From Phyllostachys edulis (taxonomy: Eukaryota; Streptophyta; Magnoliopsida; Poales; Poaceae), in contig CM070559.1 of assembly GCA_036346405.1 (NCBI GenBank), forward strand, positions 41,205,889 through 41,269,888: a DNA stretch of 64,000 nt, given 5' to 3'. Positions 55,427 to 64,000 of the stretch are shown piece after piece. The notes beneath the pieces are model-generated. The model was not told the origin of the DNA. It made no database searches and worked only from the letters and a program-made list of their open reading frames with translations. Position 1 is the first letter of the stretch, and the number at the start of each line of letters is the position of its first letter. Made by a program: the position numbers and the translations under genes.

Positions 55427-58400
55427 TGTCGGGACCGGATTTCTGCATTCGAACCCTCTGTGTATTTCTACACCAGTTTCATGATCAGTAGCTAGTGCAC
55501 ACAGTAGAAACATCGTTGATAACAAGTTCGAATTACGAATAATATTAATAAACAATTGAGTACTGGCCTTCTGGCCACTTATTACAAAAGAAGTCAAAAG
55601 ACCTTGAGTCTTACAGCGGCGCAAACAGCAAAAGTTAAACTCTGAGTGATGGCCCATCAAATTGCCCACCGGCATTCGACTGGGGAGCGCAACCTAGTAC
55701 TCCGGGTATCCTTCGTCAAAGCCACAAGCGAAGCAGTCGTAGTCCTCCTCCGTGTCATTGAAGGCTTCTAAGATTTAATTATGAGTGTAGCATGTGAGTA
55801 CATAAAGTACTCCGTGAGTCTTGAGGAAAATGCATATGCATAGCTTTAACAAATAAGGCTTATATAGTTCTTTTGCACAAAGCAATATTTTAAATTTAAA
55901 CAATTTTCACAAAGCACATTTGACAAACGTAGTTTCAATAAATAAATTAATTGTATCACTAGTGGAGGTTCTAGATACCAACCACTAGCATTAAGGCTCT
56001 AGCCGCCAAGGTTTAAAGGATAGGGCTAGCTACCCAATTGGCTCTAGCTGCCAGAAACTACCCAAGAGTCCCAACCTATCTCGGTTCCCAAAATTTACTT
56101 TTTTGAAAACAAAACCAAAATCTACCATGTGAAAACGCACCTTGCCCGCCCTTGACTATGGGCACAGCTATTCAAATAGTTTTACACTCTGCAGAGGTTG
56201 TACAGCTTAACCCACACGAGATAATCAGTTTATAAATGTCTGTCTGACACACTTCCGAAGGTGTGCGACTAAACGATTATCACAAGGCTTTTACAATACT
56301 TTATCTTAATATTAGCCCGCCCGATGAGCTTAACCCCAGGTCATGGACGTCATATACCATCGACCTGGAGCTCACTATTGTGAGGGATAATCTGCCCGAA
56401 CTTGGATGTCTTTTACCAACGTCCAACGCAAGCCCTGACAGACATAGACGTCAATTACCATCGTCTGCACTTCCCAGTTAACTCCTACCATCTACAGCCT
56501 ACGGGCGTAATGCTAGAACATAGCAAATTATTCAGCTAGGTCTTTCCCATTTAGGACATGTGGTTGCACGGTTTTGCCCAGTTTGGATAATCACAAGCGT
56601 CGATCCTTAATATGACTTGGGTGGAACTTAACACAATATAAGATCTTGTGCCCTAGCTGCACCTGCCTGATCTTACCATCCACCTAAGTCTAAAACATAT
56701 TTTCATCATTTTATTTTATTTTTTAAATACTGACATTACCTAATGTCATACATTTTCCAAACAAAGCATAAATGGCAATAATGGTTTTTCTCCCTCAAAG
56801 GTTAAATAAAGCCGTAAAGCATGTCTAAACAATTCTACCATACAAAACTATTCCGCAAAGTTGTAATCAATATTACAGAATTTCTACGCTAGGGTTACAA
56901 ATGTATAGGATAACCAATATCAAGGAAAACATTAACAATCTTTAAGTTTTAACTAACAACCTACAATTTAAACTCATCATTTAAATAAAAATAGCAATGC
57001 ATAATAATTTAAAATTGAAAACATAATTTACAAATCATAGGTTCAAAATGGTCAAAGGAGACTCGCCTTCGGTGAAGTTGGAGGTAAGCGCTTCCTGTTG
57101 ATCCAAACTCGTGTCGGCGACGTTAGGCTCTACACGCACGAATCGAACCAAATAAATAATAGAAATTAAATAAAAACTAAAAATTATAAAATAAATACTA
57201 GAAATTAGAGAATGAATTTAGGAGAAAGAATCAACGGATTTGGAGTTTGTGTGAGAGAGAACGAATTTCTGGAAAAATAATTCTTATAAAAAATAGACAT
57301 GTACAAAGCACAAAGCTACTAGACGACTAGATACCTACTATTCTGGAATTACTGTTCCAGTGATTTACAGAGCAGAGAGCAGCGCATAGAGATGGCCATG
57401 ACACCGGCGAGGGAAAGGGAGTGACGGCCGGCGAACTAGCAAAATGGAATCCCGACGACATCCTCTACCCAATGGTGGTGGTGGTTTAGTCGGAGACGGA
57501 GCGAGGCGACGGTAGCGGCGTTCGGAGCGCACAGACGGTGGCGGCACACGGGGGCGCGGTTCTCCGGCGATGCTCCGGCGAAGGCAAGGGAAGCATGATG
57601 TAGAACGCGACGATGCGAATCCTATGGTGGTGGTGGCTTGGAGAGAGGACCTTTGATGGTGTCGCAGTCCAGCGAAGAAGAAGCTTCGGCGACGCACAGT
57701 CGTCAACAAAATTCAAGCAAACAGAGAGGGGATAAAGGGTGGGGTTTGAGGCGAATCAAAAAGGAGAGTGAGGGACACGCGGTGCTCTCTTTATATTGTG
57801 AAGGTGGTGCTCCAATTGACTGGAAATGTTTGGAGAAAGAAATGAACAGTTTCAGTGCAAAAGAGAAGCGGTAAAATTAATTGTAAGAAGTGGAGGAGGC
57901 AGCAATTGATGATATGGTAACGTGGATGAGGTTAGAGGGAATGTTTCTTTAGACGGAATCAATTTTAATGCTTCGTGTGCAAAGAAATGAGAAAAGGAGT
58001 GATGGTCAACCATTATTGCATGCTGGAGCTCGGGAGCTCTACTGGCTGCCCAGGAGAGGAGAGGAGAGGGCAGTGTGGCCGGGGATGAGGGCAGCACGGC
58101 GAGGTGTGGCACCAACGGCGGTTGGCGGTGGCCGGGCTAGGTGGTGGTGGGTCGACCATGGCTCTCGGTTTGGGAAGAAAAACAACAGAGAAGAATTGAA
58201 GCGTCATGAGGAACATGGATAGGAGAGAGAAAGAATAAAGAATATCGAAATAAAAGAGAAGATGCAAACAATTGAAAGAAAATGAATTCTGGTACCTCAT
58301 TGAAGAGTTTTGCTTAGTTAAGTGAGCTGGGTTGGGACGGGTGACCAAACGGGAATTTATTTTTTTTTTATAAAGAAAAAGAGAGAAGTGCAAAAATAGA

Positions 58401-58644
58401 TTGGAACGAGAAACTAGAACGAATATTTTTCTAGAGATTTGAATTTGAATTTTCATAATTGGAATTTGAATTTGGAATTTATATTGGGAATAAAGTTTTG
58501 GAATTTTGAGTGGGAAATTGGAATTTTGATATTTCCTTCTAGAATTACACATAAAATACAGATAAGATCTAAATAAAATCTAGACATTTTTAATTAATTA
58601 ATTTGAAATTAAATTTTAGAGAAAGCCAATTTTGGGATGTTACA
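55427..58644 (+). mobile_element. Solo LTR, 3.2 kb, gypsy-type
   Basis: Begins TGTCGGGACCGG and ends GGGATGTTACA, with a perfect 5-bp duplication CCATC (55422-55426, 58645-58649). No primer site or coding region. A GC-rich stretch at 57370-57720 gives proline/arginine-rich low-complexity readings, seen inside long gypsy LTRs. Confidence 0.85.
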
Positions 58645-58649
58645 CCATC

Positions 58650-60931
58650 CATGCATGCTTGCTGCTAGTTGTGTCCACTCCTTAAGCCTTGACGTTGGTT
58701 GTTGTACCTCCCTGATGGCTACTGCTTCCTTCATAGTCGCCACTGTCTATCCCCGCCATATTCACTGTTGTTTCCTTGAGCGACACCTAATCCAAACCGC
58801 CACCAAAATGATCGACCCACCGCCACCTTGATCCCATGGTCAGAGAGGTGGTATTGATTGAGAGGATGGGAACTGATTGGTGGAGAGGAGCTGAGGAGCA
58901 GTGGAGATGTGGAGGAAGACATAGAGGTAGGACGAAGGAAGGATAGGTGCCAAATGGTCTAATTATGATATGCAATAAGAGAACCTACTAAACACCCCCA
59001 AAACGTCAACTCCATATTCGACTTGGAATTGATTCTATGAAACAAGAGCATAAGGCCAAAAATGTATGAGCTAGAGTCAGGCAAAACAGGAATTTGTTCT
59101 ATTTGGATACGCTTCTATAGAAACCGAAGCAAAAGCCCAAAAAATTGTTTTATATAGAGTCGAGCAAAATGGGAAATTTTGATCAAACGAACCGTAAAAG
59201 AAAATGGATTTGATATACATTTATTGATAATAAATTTTAAGGAATTAGTCAACTTTCTAACCTTAGATATGCTACGAGGTTCGTAAGACTATGAAGTATT
59301 CTCCTTCTCTGGCTTCAGCAAAGCATCGCTCCTTCTGTAGATAGATCTTTTTGCATAGTATGTGTTGTGGTTGGAGCCAGAAGCAGTGAGTCAGAGGAGG
59401 TGAGAAGGTGGCTAGCCGAAGACGGAAGCGGCGGTGTTGGCGATGACAGAGGCCGCGAACCAGATAGAGGTGCGGCGACGATGAGTAGGAGGAGGGGTGA
59501 GGGCGGCGACAACTAGGATTTGAATGGGAGAAGGGGAGGAGAGAGGAACGAACCATATCAAATGGCAAGAATCGAAAGGCACATTTTAAAGGCATTGGGA
59601 TCACATTGTGATTTAATGTTATCTTTTTTTCTTAAGAAGTGAATTAATGTTTTCTAGTGATCCCTATGTACCTACTAGCCAATGACATGCACTCTCATGA
59701 TTTCCACAGTTGCCATCTGGCAGTGCATTGGCCATTCTCTAGAGCGTGCGTCCTGAAGTTGTCAGGCCTAGCGGCGCACCTATCCCGTAAAGATTACATA
59801 GCCTGGGCCCAACGAGACTCTGCAAAAGTTTAGGCCCACTTACATTGCCTTGGCCCAACAAGACTCTGCAAACGTATTAGGCCCACTGAACAACTCGAAA
59901 GCCTTTTGCCCACCGAACCCAGCAGCCGCCGATATTTTCACCATCCTAAATCTATTTAAACACAGTTTCTATCTCCCAACCCAAAATGCCGGCCTATAAA
60001 AGTAAAATCTATGGATGAGATAGCAACAAATGCTGGCTAGACATTATAGCCCACATGCTCAAAATCGCCAGCCCGTTGATAAAATCTCCCGTTTAGAAAA
60101 CGTTGTTGGGCCATGCTATTTTTTCAGAAGCTGCTGGGGCATGCTATGGAAGCATGCGACACCACAACAAAAAATTTTGTTGGACTTCAGGGGTTTGCAA
60201 ATCTCAGATAATTCAAACTTGATGTGGCATTCCAAAGAAAACCGTCCACTTTGTGCGTTATATTCAGCAAGGGGAATCAAGATAGGGACAATATATATGC
60301 ATTTTAATTCAGTGCCACTTTCTTCAGTAAAAAACTGACAGACCATGGGATTTTGTCTCTTGAAATTAAACGGCACAGCAGCCAGAGATGGCTCATGGCT
60401 GAATGAAAAAGTGTCCCACAGGCCATTAAACTGGAGAATGACGCAAATTAAATCTGGTCTTCTTTTAGTTTATCTCAAGGGGCAATGGCGCCAACTTATC
60501 GATCATCCTATATATGAGATGCTCAGTCACATGGCCTGTTCTTGGCTAATTGGTGCTCAACTGCTCTCACTTCAGGCCCTTTAGCAAAGGTGCAGTGCCA
60601 CTACAACACACACTAATCTAGCTCTAGCAGCTGGAAGGGATTAGTCAACTAATTGGTAGGATCCAACAAACCTCCTTCACTAGTTTTGGTCGGAAGAAAC
60701 CCGTGTAATAGCACAAAAATAGGAAATGAATTAATAAAACGCACCTAGGAATCATCTAACTAATCATTAAGATTGTTAAGGTTATTCTTCTAACCTCCTT
60801 TGTCAATAGCACGTCGTATCCTTGCATACCAGCTGCTAGTCTAGCAGCAGCCAGCGTGGCAACTGTCACCGTTTTAGTCCCACTACTAACTACTCACTCC
60901 GGTCACAAAACACGTTATTTTGGGATATACG
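58650..60931. other. Intergenic, no supported gene
   Basis: Continues the host sequence split by the two solo LTRs. A degenerate direct repeat lies at about 59035-59200 (AAGGCCAAAAATGTATGAGC versus AAAGCCCAAAAAATTG blocks). GC-rich 59300-59560 has no recognisable protein. The rest is AT-rich. Confidence 0.4.
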
Positions 60932-61110
60932 TGTTAAGAAATCGGACCCAGATCAGAGAGTCTTGATCCAGATGAACTTCTCATCTCAAATTCTAGTAGG
61001 ATCTCTAGCCTATAAATAGAAGGTGCTATTTATTATAAACGTTTGATCAATTAATGAAAGAATAAAGAGAAGTAATCGTTCAGACTAGACTCGCCAGCGA
61101 TGGTTTCTCA
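60932..61110 (+). mobile_element. Short copia LTR
   Basis: About 179 bp, TGTTAAGAAATCGG to GGTTTCTCA, with a CCTATAAATAGAAGG TATA box (61009-61023) and followed by ACACGTTATCAACATGA, close to the ACACGTTATCAGCACGA motif that follows LTRs in several plant copia groups. The other LTR was not found. Confidence 0.6.
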
Positions 61111-62110
61111 ACACGTTATCAACATGATCGACTCTCCTCGGATCGAAAATTAACCATCGATGAACGACACTCGTAAATTGAATCGTTTTCTAGATTGCTT
61201 TTCAATTCTGCAAATTTGGCTTTCTAGATTTAAACCAACGATGCAAATTCACTCTAATCTACCGCGAGCTGACTTGAAGTCGCCGACACAATATCGTTCG
61301 GTCAATTACATAAAAAAAAGTAGATGTCGATTTTACCGTAAATTGAAAATTCGCAAATACGTTCTAATCTACCGCGAACCAACTTAAAGTCGCCGGCTAA
61401 GCCGATCGGCAGATTATATGAACAGTAGCGTATTGAACAGTTGCGTGATGAACAGATGAACAGCAGCGTGATGAATAGTAACAGTGCGAAAAAAAACTCT
61501 GGCGCGACGCTGCCCGTAGCCCCACATGGCCTCGCCCGTACGCGACCGTCACGCGCGCATGAAGACGCACCACCACCGGCCTCGCCCACCTCCGACAACT
61601 GGCCTAGAACGGCCTCCCGCCGCGCGCACATGAAGCCACACCGCGCCTCGCCATCACAGCGTATTAAAGCCGCCGCTTTGAAGCGCGTCGCGCGGCTACG
61701 CATGCGCCGCCGCCATGAAGCGCGCCGCGCTGCCATCAAGGTCTTGAAGCGCGCCGCCGCCTTGAAGCGCGTCTGCGTCGACTACGCACGCCGCCGCCAT
61801 GAAGCCTTCATACCGCCAACGATCTTGAAGCACGCGCTACCGTCGCGCGCCTCGCGCCGCGGCCAGATGACCACTGCCGGCGCCCGACCGGCCGCCTCAG
61901 ACGAAGCGTTTTGGGGCCGGCGAATCTCGCACCTTTTGAGCAAATATGAATGGGAGCACAAGGCGGAAACCCTATCCTCGCCTCGCCGATTGAAGCCGGC
62001 CGAGCAACGGGCGTTCAAAGGCCGAAAAGGCCAATGGGTCGGAAAAGGCCCGGCCCAAGTCATTTTCGGGAGAAAACAAAAAAAGGCCCGACAGGAAAAG
62101 AAAGAATTTT
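61111..62110 (+). mobile_element. Leader of short-LTR copia element, truncated
   Basis: Repeats of ATCTACCGCGA(G/A)C..ACTT(G/A)AAGTCGCCG and (G)ATGAACAGnAGCGTGATGAA occur, then a GC-rich part with TGAAGCGCGCCGCC-type repeats. No gag or pol could be recognised; a 224-codon frame at 61441 is low-complexity and Ala/Arg-rich, so I do not call it a gene. Confidence 0.4.
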
Positions 62111-63240
62111 TTTAAATAATCTATTTTTTATTCGGAAATACAGAAATAATACCGCTTAATTTTTTTTTACAGAAATAATCTCGTGTCGCCGAACGGTTAG
62201 GCGACTTGAGAAAGTCGCCCAGCGGAACTGCGACCAACCTTGACGTCGTTGAACGGAACAACGATTTAAAGGTTCGAGGCAAGGTCGCTTTACGGAATAG
62301 TGACTTGAAGAGAGTCGCTATTCCATCGCGCGACTTGCTCGGAGCTCAACCCAAGTCGCCCAACCGCATGGCGACTTTGAGCGGTTATAAAACCCCGCGC
62401 GCGGCCGAACCGTCGCCATTCCGACGCGCGAACCGCCAGGAGCCAGAAAAGAAGAGAAAGAGAGGGAAAGAAGAGGAGGAAGAAAAGAGGAGGAGGAGGA
62501 AAAGAAGAGGTTTTTCGTTTCGCATCGACGACTAGGACGGTAAGTATTAATTTGTAAAAGTTTATTTTTGAAACCATAGTAGGTTAGCAAGCAACTTTAG
62601 GTGTAGTGACATATTGTTAATAAATATTTAGAGATGACATGATTAATTACTAACCATGGTACGTTAGCCTCAAACATCGTGCGTAGTGACATATTGTTAG
62701 CAAATGTGTAGAGATAGCATGATTATTACTTAGAAGTTCGTATAAAGGAAAAATGAGTTAGTACAAATAAATTTAGTTGTACTATTCCGCGTGCTGCGCT
62801 AATTGCGTACAGGCTAGATGAATGATAACATGTTACTTTTGTATTATATAAACACGGCGATAATCCGTGCATTCGCAAATGCTAGTTTATAGAATGTTAA
62901 ATATAAGTTTTTTTTTATAACAAGGAATCACACATACATGTACTTCATAGTTTTTTTTATAATAAGTAATTTGAATGCTTTTAATCTCTTAATTTGCGGT
63001 ATGGTCAAGACCCTCTTGGTTCGGATTGGCATTTCATCTGTTGAACCGTTGGTGGACGGCAAACATCGCTACGAGCCGTCGTGGTGCCGTGATCCGGCTG
63101 TCGGGTCGACGTGGTCGAGTTGGGGGTGGTTCAGACGCGACACCCCGACGGCTTGGAGACTAGACCCACGTTGGTAGAGAGGTTTGTCGCAAGTCGTGCC
63201 ATTTTTTTGTATCGTATCTTGCTTATGTACTTACTTCTTT
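62110..63240 (+). other. 5' region of the element carrying the plant mobile domain
   Basis: Repeated GTCGCC/GGCGAC motifs at 62180-62400 with spacing of 30-60 bp, then TTATAAAACCCCGCG (possible TATA, about 62384), a purine-rich stretch 62445-62515, and AT-rich intron-like sequence. An exon-like stretch at 63000-63175 precedes the domain. Confidence 0.4.
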
Positions 63241-63495
63241 GTTCTTTGTAGGCTGAGCCGTTCTGGCCTTCTACCTCTCGCACGGATGGTAGAGGCCACC
63301 GAAGAGGACGGCGGTCTGGTCGATGACGATGGGGAGGTCCAGGCCGGTCCGGAGCGGTCACGACGATTCCCGTTCGACCGGTCGCTCCTGACTGCCCTGG
63401 TGGACCGTTGGCGGCCTGAGACGCACACCTTCCACCTCCCTTTCGGGGAGATGGCCCCTACCATCCGTGCGATGTATGTACTAGCTTGCAGATGA
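63241..63495 (+). pseudogene. Plant mobile domain (PMD) fragment
   Basis: After a likely acceptor (TTCTTTGTAG) the frame reads LSRSGLLPLARMVEA, then FPFDRSLLTALVDRWRPETH and TFHLPFGEMAPT, the N-terminal signature of the plant mobile domain found in MAIN/MAIL proteins and in many transposon-borne relatives. It then reads IRAMYVLACR and stops, where the family normally continues with a VSYLLGLP-type segment. The domain is therefore cut after about 70 residues, and the sequence passes into a tandem array. Host MAIN/MAIL proteins act in silencing and genome stability; this piece cannot fold as a whole domain. It is probably element-borne. Confidence 0.7.
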
Positions 63496-63690
63496 CAAGA
63501 CCAGACGAGACTGGGTGCTTTGAGCAAAGACAAGACCACACGGGCGACTTTGCGCGAGGATAAGACCACACAGGCGCCTTTGCGCAGATGATAAGACCAA
63601 AGGAGTCGGTTTTACTGCGGCCAAGACCACACGGACAGCTTTATCTTCGAGAAGACCACACGGGCCACTTTCAGCGGTCGCGGCAATTGT
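63495..63690. repeat. Degenerate tandem array, period about 35-40 bp
   Basis: Five to six units of AAGACCACACGGGCGACTTT with variants, directly after the truncated PMD frame. Confidence 0.7.
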
Positions 63691-64000
63691 CTGCAGATTT
63701 AGGATTTAGGTTTAGGGTTAGCCTTTTCAGATCGAATTGACAACTCAATTAAAGCCTCGCCAGCTTTTTAAGACCGAAAAGACAAGACTCTGCAACGAGT
63801 GTTCTCAGCCTCTTCGTAATATCACTTACCTTTCTACTTAGCACTCATTACTATCTCAATCGTCCTCACAAAATTCTACAGAAATTTAGCGCACTACAAC
63901 AACATACAACGATCACAACATGTTATTGCGAGTCTGACATATTTCGTACCCTTCATATTCTACGAAAATAACAAACAGACCAATCAACGTTGTCACCACA
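63690..64000. other. Right edge, no gene seen
   Basis: AT-rich sequence with AATTAAAGCCTCGCC and similar; might be the end of the same element, but there is no evidence for a boundary. Confidence 0.3.

Noticed and set aside
57365..58222. Several 80-110-codon frames on both strands
   Set aside because: Inside the 3.2-kb solo LTR with exact flanking duplication; low complexity and no retroviral or host domain.
61441..62115. 224-codon Ala/Arg-rich frame
   Set aside because: Lies in the GC-rich leader of a copia element with TGAAGCGCGCCGCC-type repeats; no gag motif, and the opposite strand is equally open.
1..64000. tRNA, rRNA and snoRNA genes
   Set aside because: No cloverleaf with a full acceptor stem or T-loop, and no rRNA sequence was noticed; the tRNA-like matches are retrotransposon primer sites. 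This was by eye only.

Overview
This is a plant nuclear window, almost certainly from a grass and most likely Oryza or a close relative. The basis is the transposon content: CACTA elements with TNP1-Ulp1 and TNP2 genes, a Pack-MULE carrying a UDP-glycosyltransferase fragment, a SIRE-type copia solo LTR pair, and long-LTR gypsy elements. Only one gene looks like an intact host gene: a five-exon gene on the minus strand at about 48783-50459 that resembles XRI1. Nearly everything else is transposable-element sequence, mostly broken.

Region 1-3883 is the 5' half of a gypsy element on the minus strand (LTR, primer site, gag, start of pol), running off the left edge. Region 3884-5795 has no convincing gene.

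Region 5796-38604 is a nest four insertions deep. The base is a copia element flanked by AAAAG. A CACTA element (7470-28590, flanked by AAC) sits in its leader. A second, related CACTA element (13620-23864, flanked by GCA) sits inside a small gene of the first. A gypsy gag-LTR fragment (about 18882-21199) sits inside the second. A hAT-type MITE (26307-26904) interrupts the TNP2 transposase of the outer CACTA, and a truncated gypsy element on the minus strand (34981-38020) splits the copia 3' LTR. Both CACTA elements share one plan: terminal repeats, a leftward TNP1-Ulp1 gene, an internal block of the same palindromic repeats, and a rightward small coiled-coil gene. The outer one also has TNP2; the inner one has lost it. 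The internal block lies between two divergent promoters, which suggests that element-encoded proteins binding the repeats could control both genes.

Region 38605-47600 is a run of short DNA elements: the Pack-MULE (38955-40239), two large foldback elements (41302-42246, 43786-44183), a Mutator-type MITE (44333-44688), and an inverted-repeat element split by a SIRE-like solo LTR (45414-47512). Region 47600-52430 holds the XRI1-like gene and its surroundings. Region 52434-58644 has a GC-rich hAT-type MITE and two more solo LTRs with exact target duplications. Region 60932-64000 has a short copia LTR with leader and a truncated plant-mobile-domain exon beside a short tandem array.

All boundaries and splice sites were read by eye; no alignment or database search was run.
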